Source: Thainema sp966674685 (GTDB lineage Bacteria; Cyanobacteriota; Cyanobacteriia; Phormidesmidales; Phormidesmidaceae). Taken from it: a DNA stretch of 64,000 nucleotides. The position numbers and the translations under genes are program-made. The stretch lies in assembly GCA_966674685.1 (NCBI GenBank), contig CBKWJC010000010.1, positions 1-64,000 of the forward strand, given 5' to 3'. Below, piece after piece: positions 27,131 through 35,554 of this stretch (its first letter is position 1; every line of letters begins with the position of its first letter). Below the pieces are notes generated by a model. That model had not been told where the DNA came from and ran no database searches. It worked only from the letters and a program-made list of their open reading frames with translations.

Positions 27131-28993
27131 TTACGGCACAACGGTGAGTAACAGTTGCAGTTGCTGGGAGAGAAATGTCCAGTTGACGGCAATCGTGATG
27201 ACGGCGACCCAGAAGGTGATGGATAGGAGATAGAACTGGGCGCGACCCGTGTTGCCGTACTTGAGGGTTTCGCCGCCAAACAGGGAGGCTAGACCAACAA
27301 AGTTGACCAGACCATCAACGAAGTAGCGATCAAACCAGTCCGTCAGCCGCGAGATGGCATCCACGCCGAGAACAATGCTGGATTTATAAAGCTTCGGCGT
27401 GTAGAAGTCGTAGGCCAGCAGGTTCCGCAGCGGTTTCCAGACGATGCCGATGGGCTTTTCGATATTGGGATTGAAGTAGAGCAGCGCTGCGATCGCACCG
27501 CCGTTAATACTCGACCAAATCAGCAGCAGTCCTAGGTCTGTCGTCCAGGGAAACGACACTTCAAGCGTTGCCAGCACTAGCGGCATGTGTAGGACAACAC
27601 CCAGCAAAATTACCGTCGGGATAGTTTGCTCCCAGTTCACTTCGGTAGAACGAATCGTCATCTGCTGACGCTTGCCGCCGAAGACAAGAGCAAACACGCG
27701 CACCATACTGAACGTGGTCAAACCATTGGCAATCAGCAACACTCCAGACCAGACGGGGCTAATTTGCCATAATCCGTTCAGCAGTTCCATCATGGCCCAA
27801 AAGCCGCCAAAGGGAGGCAGAGCGATCAATCCTGCTGCGCCGATGATGAAGGCCAAACCCGTGACGGGGCGACGGTTCCAGAGACCGCCGAGCTTTGTCA
27901 AGTCCTGAGTAATACAGTTAATAATGATGTTGCCGATGCTCATCACCAGCAGCGCCATTGCGACGGCATGGGAGAGCAAGAGCAGATAGGCCGCTTCGGT
28001 TTGCTGGGTGCCAACGGCGATGAATACCAGCCCCATAAAGGCGCTGACGGTATACGATAACGACCGCTTGATATCTACCTGTGCGATCGCAATCAAGCTA
28101 CCGCCAATCGCCGTCACTGCCCCAATTGCGATCGCAACGGTCGAGGCAACCGGAGATAGCGCTAACACTGGCTCTAATCGAATTAGTACCCAAGCACCAG
28201 TTGCCACCACAACCGAGTTCCGCAGAATCGTACTGGGCAATGGCCCTTCCATCGCTTCATCCAGCCAAAGATGGAGCGGAAACTGAGCGCATTTACCCAT
28301 TGGCCCTGCGATTAGCGCCAATCCCAGCAAGGTGGCGCTAGTCGCACTCAGGGGAGAAGTTTCTGCCCAAACCGCCAGTTCATTAAAGTTCCACGTCCCC
28401 GCCAGCGGATACACTGCCAACAAACCCATCAGAAGAAGTAAGTCACCGACCCGCTTGGTCAAAAAGGCATCTCGCGCCCCCGTTACCACCTGGGGTTGGT
28501 TGTACCAGAATCCGACGAGTAGGTACGTTCCCAGGGTGAGAATTTCCAGCAGAATGTAGCTGAAGAAGAGGGAATTGCACAGAATCAGCGCACACATGCC
28601 CGCTTCAAACAGCGCCATCAGCGTATAGAACCGTCCCCAGCCCCAGTCCATCTGCAAGTAGCCCATGGCATAGAGCTGAGCGAGGCAGTTCAACCCAGTG
28701 ACCAGCGCGATCGCACCCAAGGTCACGGCAGACAGTTCAAAGGTCAAGTTCAGGCTCAGATCCGCTACCGTGAGCCAGGTAAACTGAATAATCTGTGGCG
28801 GTTCATCCCATAGGACACCGAGAGCAACGGCACTGTGAATAAACGCCACCAGCGTCATGATCAAATTGATATATCCGGCGGGTCGTGGCCCCGTGCGCCG
28901 GATGATGGCGGGCGACCACGGAATCGACAACAGCATCCCCACAAAGGGATAGGCCGGAATTAGCCAACTGGTTTGAGCAAGAAACTGCAACAT
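27131..28993 (-). CDS. ndhF3: NDH-1 subunit NdhF3 (proton-pumping, CO2-uptake type)
   Basis: This 620-residue NuoL-family subunit supplies the distal antiporter module and lateral helix of the NDH-1MS complex and forms the docking site for CupA. I chose the ATG at 28993, which has GGAG just upstream; the open frame starts three codons earlier at a TTG. Visible landmarks are MALFEAGMCALILCNSLFF, KCAQFPLHLWLDEAMEGPLP, and QVDIKRSLSYTVSAFMGLVF. The C-terminal third includes an amphipathic stretch followed by a last hydrophobic helix, as in NuoL. The gene is first in the minus-strand cluster and has a long divergent upstream region. Confidence 0.9.
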   Translation of the reverse strand: MLQFLAQTSWLIPAYPFVGMLLSIPWSPAIIRRTGPRPAGYINLIMTLVAFIHSAVALGVLWDEPPQIIQFTWLTVADLSLNLTFELSAVTLGAIALVTGLNCLAQLYAMGYLQMDWGWGRFYTLMALFEAGMCALILCNSLFFSYILLEILTLGTYLLVGFWYNQPQVVTGARDAFLTKRVGDLLLLMGLLAVYPLAGTWNFNELAVWAETSPLSATSATLLGLALIAGPMGKCAQFPLHLWLDEAMEGPLPSTILRNSVVVATGAWVLIRLEPVLALSPVASTVAIAIGAVTAIGGSLIAIAQVDIKRSLSYTVSAFMGLVFIAVGTQQTEAAYLLLLSHAVAMALLVMSIGNIIINCITQDLTKLGGLWNRRPVTGLAFIIGAAGLIALPPFGGFWAMMELLNGLWQISPVWSGVLLIANGLTTFSMVRVFALVFGGKRQQMTIRSTEVNWEQTIPTVILLGVVLHMPLVLATLEVSFPWTTDLGLLLIWSSINGGAIAALLYFNPNIEKPIGIVWKPLRNLLAYDFYTPKLYKSSIVLGVDAISRLTDWFDRYFVDGLVNFVGLASLFGGETLKYGNTGRAQFYLLSITFWVAVITIAVNWTFLSQQLQLLLTVVP

Positions 28994-29499
28994 GGACTCC
29001 AATCTCTCGACACTTCTCTCGATACTCTTTCAGCAAAACGTCGCATCGCTTGCGATCGCAAATCACCAATTTTTCGCAAGTCTCCCGACTATTTTCCAGC
29101 AAAACAGCGCATCAGACCGCGATCGCCAAGGAATAGAGAAAATTCAATACCTGATTCTCACCAATTGACTTTCATCTATCCTTAAAAAAGAGTCTAACTT
29201 CTTCTTATGCTGATTCCAAGCGGGATGTAGCGATTTACCCTCTTGTTTTTTTAATCAAACGATTAGGAATTCTTTATAGATTAGAATCTGAGTTTGCTCA
29301 GCCGTGCATTGGTTTAAATCTATTCTCAGCAGCCAGTGATTCGCAAATGAATTGAGCAAACATTGAGCAAACAATTAAGCAAACACCGTTATTCATGTCT
29401 ATTCATCTCAAGCCGTGACGCTTCATTGCGTACAATCACGGAACTCATCGATTTGCAGGACAATAAAGGTAGAGGTAATGTCACCAGGAGGATAGACGG
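28994..29499. promoter_or_regulatory. divergent control region upstream of ndhF3
   Basis: About 500 bp separate ndhF3 (minus) from a small plus-strand membrane-protein gene. Three direct repeats, ATTGAGCAAAC at 29351-29361 and 29362-29372 and ATTAAGCAAAC at 29374-29384, lie near its middle. In other cyanobacteria this operon is repressed by the LysR-type regulator NdhR/CcmR; no regulator gene is adjacent, and whether the repeats are its target is inference. Confidence 0.45.
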
Positions 29500-29640
29500 A
29501 TGTTGTCTATTATCTTGACCGACCAAGCCGTTCTGTATCTCGCGACAAAGTTAGGCGCATTGGCTCTGGTCTTGTTTATCTGCTGGCTCGTACCCAAGCT
29601 GCATCAGCGCCACACTGAACACCATCAGGCTTCTTCATAA
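29500..29640 (+). CDS. 46-aa single-helix membrane protein
   Basis: A short frame starts at ATG 29500 after a strong AGGAGG-like site (CCAGGAGGATAGACGG) and ends at TAA 29638-29640. It reads MLSIILTDQAVLYLATKL, then a hydrophobic helix GALALVLFICWLVP, then a His/Gln-rich basic tail. The pattern (strong ribosome site, one helix, charged C-terminal tail, hairpin at the stop) supports a real gene. Small one-helix proteins are common in cyanobacterial NDH-1 and photosystems; its place divergent from ndhF3 makes an NDH-1 link possible but unproven. No family is recognised. Confidence 0.65.
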   Translation: MLSIILTDQAVLYLATKLGALALVLFICWLVPKLHQRHTEHHQASS

Positions 29641-29659
29641 ATCACCTGGAAGCCTGATG
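29623..29659 (+). terminator. hairpin over the stop codon of the 46-aa gene
   Basis: Perfect 11-bp arms CATCAGGCTTC / GAAGCCTGATG (29623-29633 and 29649-29659) span the TAA. No U-run follows, so it may be an attenuator or processing site before uspA. Confidence 0.5.
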
Positions 29660-29724
29660 AGAAGCTAGTTCGATCAACCTGCATGAACACCACACGTCAA
29701 TGCCCTACATCGGGAGGCAGGTCT

Positions 29725-30261
29725 ATGTACACCAAGATTCTGGTAGCAATTGATAACAGTGCCGTTAGCGATCGCATTTTTGAGCAGGCGCTGGCGTTGG
29801 CTCAAGCGACCCAGGCGCAGATCATGCTGGTGCATGGCCTGTCGGGAGAAGAGGAGGGCAGCCCGTTTCCCATTCCGGCTGGCGTTGAGGCCATGTACTG
29901 GGCACCTGGCACGGAAATCAATCTAGAGCAGTGGCGGCACCAGTGGGAAACATACGAAACCAAAAGCCTAGATCGACTGCGCCAGTTCAGCGCGATCGCA
30001 AATCAAGCAGGGGTGAATACCGAATTTCGCCAGGTGGTCGGCGTTCCGGGCAAAGCCATTTGTCAAGTTGCTCAGCAGTGGAGCGCGGATCTAATCGTGG
30101 TGGGAAACCGGGGTCGCTCTGGCCTGACCGAACTGCTGCTCGGCAGCGTCAGCAACTACGTCATGCACCATGCGCCTTGTTCGGTGCTGGTGGTCAAACT
30201 GGGATCGCTCGTTGATTCCGAAGAATCTGCCAGCGCGATCGCAGAAGCGGCCACGTTGTAA
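29725..30261 (+). CDS. universal stress protein (UspA family)
   Basis: This 178-residue protein starts at the Met of MYTKILVAIDNS, 12 nt after GGAGG; the open frame reaches further up but is unsupported. It is a single Usp domain with the C-terminal ATP-binding motif G-2x-G-9x-G-S in VGNRGRSGLTELLLGSVS, so it is an ATP-binding member. A longer loop (about 40-75, with EEEGSPFPIPAGVEAMYW) is seen in many cyanobacterial Usps. Its role, whether nucleotide sensing or stress survival, cannot be refined. It may share a transcript with the 46-aa gene 84 bp upstream. Confidence 0.9.
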   Translation: MYTKILVAIDNSAVSDRIFEQALALAQATQAQIMLVHGLSGEEEGSPFPIPAGVEAMYWAPGTEINLEQWRHQWETYETKSLDRLRQFSAIANQAGVNTEFRQVVGVPGKAICQVAQQWSADLIVVGNRGRSGLTELLLGSVSNYVMHHAPCSVLVVKLGSLVDSEESASAIAEAATL

Positions 30262-30425
30262 ATAAGCGGCATAGGACACCTCCACCTCCCTAGGGACGGG
30301 TTTCGCATCAACGTATCGGGGAAACACGAAATGGATTGGTTAAACCCGCCCTTTCGCCTCACGCCTCTCGCCTCACGATACCGACAGTTGATCTGTAGCC
30401 ATAGTTAAAAGAATCTATTTTAGAC

Positions 30426-31133
30426 TCAAATATCGAGCAGCCCAGCAGGAGGATTAATCTGAATCTGGCCGTTTGCTAAATCGACAATCGGCACGATTTC
30501 TTCAACAAACGGAATGAGTACTGTTATCTCTTTGGATACAGTCTTAGCTTTCTGCTGACGAGCTTTAGCAGCCCGCCCCTTACGACGGGTAAAATCTCGT
30601 GTCGATTTGGGTACTGAGGATGCAGATTCAGATGACGCTTCCGCCCTCTCTGCCTGATCGCCAGCGGAATCTAAACTAGCCGTCTCTGGCTGGGCTGCAT
30701 GTCGCTTCACCTCTAGCAGATCGTTACCCGCCGAGATCATTGCCACCACGGTACCAATTGACGTTTGGGTGGCTTGATCAATCACCTCTAGCCCAATCAG
30801 GTCGCTAACGTGAAACTCATTCTCTGCCAAAACAGGTCGATCACTGGCGGCGACTAACAGCTTTGCGCCCCGGAGTGCTTCAGCTTGAGCACGATCATTG
30901 ACACCTTGCAGCTTGACAACGTAAATGCCTTTACCTGCGATCGCACGTCCGCGTTCCAGCTCAATCGGCTCTGGCTGCGTCGCATTGGGGCGCAACAACC
31001 AGCGTGTCCCCGGTTGCTCGAATCGTTCGGGAAAGTCGGATTCGGGATAGATACGGACTTCACCTTTGAGTCCTTGGGCCGCAACAATGTTGCCAATTTC
31101 GAGCCAGTCAGTTTCTGGGGAAGATGAGTTCAT
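30426..31133 (-). CDS. rimM: ribosome maturation factor RimM
   Basis: RimM assists maturation of the 30S subunit, binding S19 and the 16S rRNA head. I start it at MNSSSPETDWLEIG (235 aa). The N-terminal RimM domain has the hallmark VAAQGLKGEVRIYPESDFPERF; the C-terminal PRC-barrel has FHVSDLIGLEVID and LIPFVEEIVPIVD. Between the PRC strands, about residues 150-200 form a Ser/Glu-rich then Arg/Lys-rich insert (SSESASSVPKS, RRKGRAAKARQQKAK) absent from the ~170-residue E. coli protein. The insert is charged and probably disordered. Cyanobacterial RimM proteins can be longer, so this is a lineage variation rather than damage. Confidence 0.92.
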   Translation of the reverse strand: MNSSSPETDWLEIGNIVAAQGLKGEVRIYPESDFPERFEQPGTRWLLRPNATQPEPIELERGRAIAGKGIYVVKLQGVNDRAQAEALRGAKLLVAASDRPVLAENEFHVSDLIGLEVIDQATQTSIGTVVAMISAGNDLLEVKRHAAQPETASLDSAGDQAERAEASSESASSVPKSTRDFTRRKGRAAKARQQKAKTVSKEITVLIPFVEEIVPIVDLANGQIQINPPAGLLDI

Positions 31134-31567
31134 GAAGAAAGAGTTAGGGTCGTAGAAGCCATAAGGTTGCAAAGGTTGTAAGTAGCGATATTGGGCGCGG
31201 AAATCGCTCCCCTACAAGTAGGTTTGGCGACTGGTAGGGGTCAGGTTTCCTGACCCAGGTCTCTAGATGCGTTTATTCACGACAGGCTACTGGTGTATAG
31301 CCATCTCAAGTTGTTTGTGAACGTGCTACCCCGGCGGCATAACACGCTCACAAACAACTTTGTCCATAATCTATTTAGCAAAACTACAGTCGTAATTTAG
31401 CGAATTGGGATAGCGGCTGCCCAGGAAAGAAGAAACCAATACAAGCCGTATTCTACTGCGTTGAATGCCTGTAGGGGAAACAGAGTTTCCCCTACAGGCA
31501 TAAGGCTTTAGTGTAGAATAGCCTTGCGTCATTCAGCCGTTTTGTTAACCCCTTGGAGTGGTGTGGG
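31134..31567. repeat. divergent spacer with two hairpin repeats
   Basis: The 434-bp region between rimM and the methyltransferase holds two inverted repeats. One has 18-bp arms with one mismatch (31308-31325 / 31343-31360). The other is perfect with 17-bp arms and an AGA loop (31465-31501, ATGCCTGTAGGGGAAAC). A smaller GGTCAGG/CCTGACC hairpin lies at about 31245-31257. No gene is seen. Confidence 0.7.
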
Positions 31568-32176
31568 ATGAAAGTGATTGACTACGTTCACGAGGGATAT
31601 GTTCATGGGCGGCGGGTTCAAGTCCTTTCTCAAGCAATGATTGAGCTGATTCCGCCGGGTGCTCGCGTGCTAGACGTTGGCTGTGGAGATGGACTCGTTA
31701 GCAGCCTAATCCAGCTTGAGCGGCCTGACATCTCCATTGAAGGCATTGACGTGCTCGTGCGGGGCAAGACTCATATCCCAGTCACTGAATTTGATGGACA
31801 GAATTTACCCTACGCCGACAACTCCTTCGATGTCGTGATGTTCATCGATGTTCTGCACCACACGACTGATCCGACTGTGCTGCTCCGGGAAGCGGCTCGG
31901 GTCGCAAATAACTGCGTATTAATCAAAGACCACACGAAGAACGGTCTGCTGGCTGGCCCGACGCTCTGGTTTATGGATACCGTGGGCAATGCTCGGCATG
32001 GTGTTGCCCTCCCCTGCAATTACTGGCCCAAGCAGCGCTGGTACGAAGCTTTCCGGAACTTAAATTTAGAGATATCCTACTGGACAAACAAGGTAGCGCT
32101 TTATCCCTGGTGGGCCATGTGGTTATTCGGGCGTTCCCTGCACTGTATTGTCCGTCTTAACAAGCAATATACCTAA
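31568..32176 (+). CDS. class I SAM-dependent methyltransferase
   Basis: The 202-residue protein starts at MKVIDYVHEGYVHGRR, 9 nt after GGAG; a longer frame begins at 31553. Residues 35-140 form a methyltransferase type 11 domain: motif I VLDVGCGDGLVS, acidic residue ending strand beta-2 in IEGIDV, and the DVVMFIDVLHHTTDP motif. The DVLHH signature is frequent in small-molecule and lipid or quinone methyltransferases. The C-terminal NYWPKQRWYEAFRNLNLEISYW segment is a substrate lid. It is monocistronic, so the substrate cannot be inferred. Confidence 0.88.
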   Translation: MKVIDYVHEGYVHGRRVQVLSQAMIELIPPGARVLDVGCGDGLVSSLIQLERPDISIEGIDVLVRGKTHIPVTEFDGQNLPYADNSFDVVMFIDVLHHTTDPTVLLREAARVANNCVLIKDHTKNGLLAGPTLWFMDTVGNARHGVALPCNYWPKQRWYEAFRNLNLEISYWTNKVALYPWWAMWLFGRSLHCIVRLNKQYT

Positions 32177-32283
32177 TCATTCACCAAGATTATCTTGATA
32201 GCTTGGGTCGTTGAGATGCTGCGCTCTGCTAGGCATCTCAACGACCAAAACGCTATGCGCGTCATTTGGCAGAACAGTATTCA

Positions 32284-32739
32284 CTAGAACAGAGCCAACG
32301 GGAAATGGCCGTAGGTGCCGTTGATCTCATCTTGGGCTGCGCCGTGGCAGGTAATGAGGACGCCGCGAGCGGTGCCAGTATAGGGTTCTTGGTAGCACTT
32401 GCCGTTGCGAAGGTTGTACTTCATAAAAACAGGGGTCTGTGTGGAATCAAGGTCAGCCGGAGCCTCAATTTCAATTTGATTTTTGGTTAGTTGAGGATAA
32501 CCCAATCCTGACAGATAGCTGTTCAACGCGGCTTCGCTAGCCTGAGCGGAATCGGCGCAGATGCCAAAGGTTTGAAAGTCGGATTCGTCTACTAGAAATT
32601 GCAGCGATCGCTGCACCTGCTCGGCGATTGATTCAGACAGCGACGGCAGAGTTTGAAAACAGACAAACTGATTGAGAAAGTGGCGTACAGACTCGGCAGT
32701 AAGCTGTTCAGGATTGGCAAGCGGCTGAAGGTCGGCCAT
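32284..32739 (-). CDS. DUF1824 family protein
   Basis: This 151-residue protein is a cyanobacterial/plastid-lineage DUF1824 protein of unknown function. The open frame continues 148 codons upstream, but that part overlaps radC on the other strand, so I place the start at MADLQPLANPEQLTAES. Visible features are the helical N-terminal half (VRHFLNQFVCFQTLPSLS) and the C-terminal KYNLRNGKCYQEPYTGTARG / VLITCHGA beta region with two conserved-looking Cys. No membrane segment or signal peptide is present. Confidence 0.8.
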   Translation of the reverse strand: MADLQPLANPEQLTAESVRHFLNQFVCFQTLPSLSESIAEQVQRSLQFLVDESDFQTFGICADSAQASEAALNSYLSGLGYPQLTKNQIEIEAPADLDSTQTPVFMKYNLRNGKCYQEPYTGTARGVLITCHGAAQDEINGTYGHFPLALF

Positions 32740-32909
32740 AGGTTTAGCGGTAGGTTTCGCGACAAATTGATTGGGACTAAAGTGTGTAGCGATCGCAACA
32801 ACTGGGATTAATAAGGATACGGGATTTTGGTTAATTTTGACCAATCTTCCATCTATTACGCTAGCTGTCTTTTCAGTGATGCTAGCTATCTCAATCAAGG
32901 GTGCATCGC

Positions 32910-33641
32910 ATGACATATTGCCTGAGAGTAGCGGATATTCCCAGCACGGAGCGTCCCCGTGAGCGATTGTTAACGCATGGGGCGAAGTCCCTGGCCACAG
33001 CGGAACTGATAGCAATTCTCTTGGGCACGGGACAAGGCGCTGGCAAGCTGTCGGCCATTGGGCTAGGGCAATACATTTTGCAGGAATTGGGACAGCATCA
33101 GCGCGAACCGTTGGCGGTATTACGCAGCGTTGCCGCGCAGGAATTAATGGATATCCCAGGCATTGGGCCAGCCAAAGCCGCAACGATTTTAGCTGCCATT
33201 GAACTAGGAAAACGCGTGCTGCAAACGAAGCCTGCTGAACGGACGGTTGTCGATGATCCTGCGATCGCAGCTGCGGCGTTGAGCCATGACCTGATGTGGC
33301 AGTCGGAGGAGCGATTCGCCATTTTGCTGCTCGATATCAAACATCGGTTGCTCGGCACTCAGGTTTTGACAATCGGTACAGCCACTGAAACGTTAGCGCA
33401 TCCCCGTGAGATTTTTCGTTCCGTTTTGCGTCAGGGGGCAACGCGGGTAATCGTGGCGCACAATCATCCCTCTGGCAATGTGGAACCCAGTCAGGAAGAC
33501 TTACAGTTGACTCGCCAACTGCTGCGGGGCGCTCAATTTTTAGACATTCCGCTGCTGGATCACCTAATTTTGGGTGACGGTAACTTCAAAAGCCTGCGTC
33601 AAACCACCGCACTTTGGGATGAATATCCCCAAAGCGATTAA
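32910..33641 (+). CDS. radC: RadC family JAB/MPN-domain protein
   Basis: This 243-residue protein has an N-terminal helix-hairpin-helix region (LMDIPGIGPAKAATILAAIE) and a C-terminal JAB1/MPN metalloprotease-like domain with HNHPSGNVEPSQED, the HxHx(10)D zinc motif, plus the upstream Glu. Family members were once linked to DNA repair but the biochemical function is unsettled. I use the ATG at 32910, with AAGG nine nt upstream; a GTG at 32901 adds three residues. It is divergent from DUF1824 and convergent with the M48 protease gene. Confidence 0.92.
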   Translation: MTYCLRVADIPSTERPRERLLTHGAKSLATAELIAILLGTGQGAGKLSAIGLGQYILQELGQHQREPLAVLRSVAAQELMDIPGIGPAKAATILAAIELGKRVLQTKPAERTVVDDPAIAAAALSHDLMWQSEERFAILLLDIKHRLLGTQVLTIGTATETLAHPREIFRSVLRQGATRVIVAHNHPSGNVEPSQEDLQLTRQLLRGAQFLDIPLLDHLILGDGNFKSLRQTTALWDEYPQSD

Positions 33642-33651
33642 AAGGATTTCA

Positions 33652-33692
33652 TAAAAGAGACGGCGAGGGTGACCCTCGCCGTCTCTTTTATG
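33652..33692. terminator. 41-bp perfect palindrome after radC
   Basis: The 20-bp arms have a single central base and the right arm ends in CTCTTTTAT, giving a U-run. It lies 10 bp past the radC stop and works as a strong Rho-independent terminator for radC; the mirrored A/T ends would also serve the other strand. Confidence 0.8.
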
Positions 33693-33713
33693 GGGCGCTG
33701 CTTAATCTGGGTA

Positions 33714-33756
33714 TGAATTGGGATGTGGCGGCGGTGCCGCCACATCCCAATTCATC
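33714..33756. repeat. second 43-bp perfect palindrome in the radC / M48 gap
   Basis: The 20-bp arms (33714-33733 and 33737-33756) enclose GGT. It follows the first palindrome by 21 bp and precedes the M48 stop by 45 bp. It could terminate the minus-strand transcript, but lacks a U-run. Confidence 0.7.
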
Positions 33757-33801
33757 TTTTTAATCGGCAATCCCCTTTCGTTGATGGAATGAGTAACTAC
33801 G

Positions 33802-34653
33802 CTAGCGCAAGCGCTGAATGCGATTGTCATACGCAACAGTGTCGAGACCGTCACCCACATCTGCGATCGCAGGATCGATTGATGCCTGTAAGCGTTCAAC
33901 TCGATCGCTAGCAGCGGGGTGAGTGCTCAAGAAGGTTGGCGGAGAGGGCTGACCGACCAACTTCTCCATGAATGCAGGCATCGCAGAGGGCGCATATCCA
34001 GCATCAATTAGGTTAGCCAGTCCCCGCTCATCCGCTTCAAACTCGTCACCTCGGCTGGCGGGTCGGCGCAGGGCTAGATCAACCCCGATCGCAACCGCTA
34101 CATTACTATCCAAACCAGCCGCACTGGCAATCCCTTGGGCGATTAGGGTTTCCCGCATTTGCTCCAGCGCATGACGCGAGGCCACATGACCGACTTCGTG
34201 ACCGATGACGCTGGCTAGCTGCGCTTCGTTATCGGCTGCTTCCATCAGTCCTGTGGTGACATAAACGTAGCCGCCCATTGTGGCGAACGCATTGATGTTG
34301 CTATCTTCCACAACCTGGAACGTGTAGGGAATACCGGGACGACTGCTGGCCGCTGCCATCCGTTGACCAATGGCATCAACATACTCATTCAACTCGCGAT
34401 CGCGATACAGGCGGAAGTTGCGCCCCACCATTTGATCATTGATTTGTTTGCCCAGACGAACTTCCTGTGCATCCGACATATTTTCAATTTGAATAATTTG
34501 AATGCCCCGCAAAATCAAATCAAAAATGGAAAAAGCGTGAGAAGGTCGAGGAGTGGCAATGCCAATGCTCACGGCCATAATAGTAGCCATGAGTCCGTAG
34601 AACCAGCGGCGGCGCAATTGATGCATAAGGAAAGAAGATACAAATTTCAGCAT
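33802..34653 (-). CDS. M48 family zinc metallopeptidase, exported
   Basis: This 283-residue protein has a hydrophobic N-terminal signal (about 17-40, ending PRPSHAF) and a peptidase M48 domain. The zinc motif HEVGH is at 152-156 in SVIGHEVGHVASRHALEQ, and the downstream Glu ligand is in GDEFEADERGL. Preceding elements NAFATMGGYVYVTTGLM are typical of the BepA/LoiP type periplasmic proteases that monitor outer-membrane assembly. It lacks TPR repeats, so it resembles LoiP or Oma1-like members. All catalytic residues are present. Confidence 0.9.
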   Translation of the reverse strand: MLKFVSSFLMHQLRRRWFYGLMATIMAVSIGIATPRPSHAFSIFDLILRGIQIIQIENMSDAQEVRLGKQINDQMVGRNFRLYRDRELNEYVDAIGQRMAAASSRPGIPYTFQVVEDSNINAFATMGGYVYVTTGLMEAADNEAQLASVIGHEVGHVASRHALEQMRETLIAQGIASAAGLDSNVAVAIGVDLALRRPASRGDEFEADERGLANLIDAGYAPSAMPAFMEKLVGQPSPPTFLSTHPAASDRVERLQASIDPAIADVGDGLDTVAYDNRIQRLR

Positions 34654-34924
34654 GGTGTGTATGAGGAAAGAACAACAGGTCAGCAGGAGGCAACCGTGTT
34701 ACTAAATGGTCATGACGGGGATATTGCCCAAAATGTTGCAAACATTCTGAGGCACGGGAGTGAAGTCACTCGCTAAATCAGGGGGTCAATCACGTCAATC
34801 AAATGGTAATTGCGTCCAGCAAATTGCGATCGCGGTCTGCATAAAATGCGATAGATTAGCTTGGAGCAATGAGAAACTAAACTCAGCTTGCCCATAATTT
34901 GCGATGAGGCAACGGCATATAACT

Positions 34925-35467
34925 ATGGCAATCATTGATTCGAAAGGACGCCTGTTTGGTAAGGTCAGCATTTTGGATATCGGCGCTGCCCTGATTATTT
35001 TGCTGGCGATCTTCGGGATCTTCTTTTACCCAGGCGCATCGGGCACCGTGGCCCAGGTTGGCGTCCAAACCAAGCCCGTCCAGGTTGACGTGATGGTGCG
35101 GGGACTGACGGTTAGCAACCCAGCGGCTTTGCTGGAAGAACTGCAAACCGCAGAGACCACCAATATTATTATCCGCAATCAGCCCTACGGTGAAGTTGCG
35201 ATCGCAGAAGTAAAATCCCTACCGCGCAGTGTTGCCGTCCCGCAGCCGGATGGATCAGTCAGTACGGCACCTGATCCCCGCCCGGAATTGAACTATACGG
35301 TTGATATGCTAATCACGCTGCAAAGCAATGCTCAAGTCACGGGTAACGGCATTGTGTTCGGTAACAATAAGGTCAAGATCGGTACTCAGATTGAGCTAGA
35401 AGGATTTGACTACAACTTCAACACCAGCGTCGTCGGCGTCCGCCAAGTTGAAGAAGAGGAAGCATAA
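34925..35467 (+). CDS. DUF4330 family membrane-anchored protein
   Basis: This 180-residue protein starts at MAIIDSKGRLFGKVSILDIG. One N-terminal hydrophobic helix (about 17-38, ILDIGAALIILLAIFGIFFY) anchors a mostly beta, extracytoplasmic domain with VDVMVRGLTVSNP and a C-terminal EGFDYNFNTSVVGVR segment. The family is restricted largely to cyanobacteria and its function is unknown. The gene is followed by a strong terminator, so it is monocistronic. Confidence 0.8.
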   Translation: MAIIDSKGRLFGKVSILDIGAALIILLAIFGIFFYPGASGTVAQVGVQTKPVQVDVMVRGLTVSNPAALLEELQTAETTNIIIRNQPYGEVAIAEVKSLPRSVAVPQPDGSVSTAPDPRPELNYTVDMLITLQSNAQVTGNGIVFGNNKVKIGTQIELEGFDYNFNTSVVGVRQVEEEEA

Positions 35468-35492
35468 GTTTTAGCGTCCTGGCGTTTTGTTG

Positions 35493-35536
35493 GAAAACCC
35501 TGACCTCTGCATTGTGGTAGTCAGGGTTTTCTTTGT
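35493..35536 (+). terminator. Rho-independent terminator after DUF4330
   Basis: Arms GAAAACCCTGAC and GTCAGGGTTTTC (35493-35504, 35520-35531) with a 15-nt loop are followed by TTTGTT. It lies 26 bp past the stop and 19 bp before the glgX stop on the other strand. Confidence 0.8.
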
Positions 35537-35554
35537 TAGATTACCCGAACTGGA

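Noticed and set aside
32740..33183. 148 upstream codons of the DUF1824 frame
   Set aside because: They overlap radC on the other strand and do not resemble a protein domain; the DUF1824 start at 32739 fits the family.
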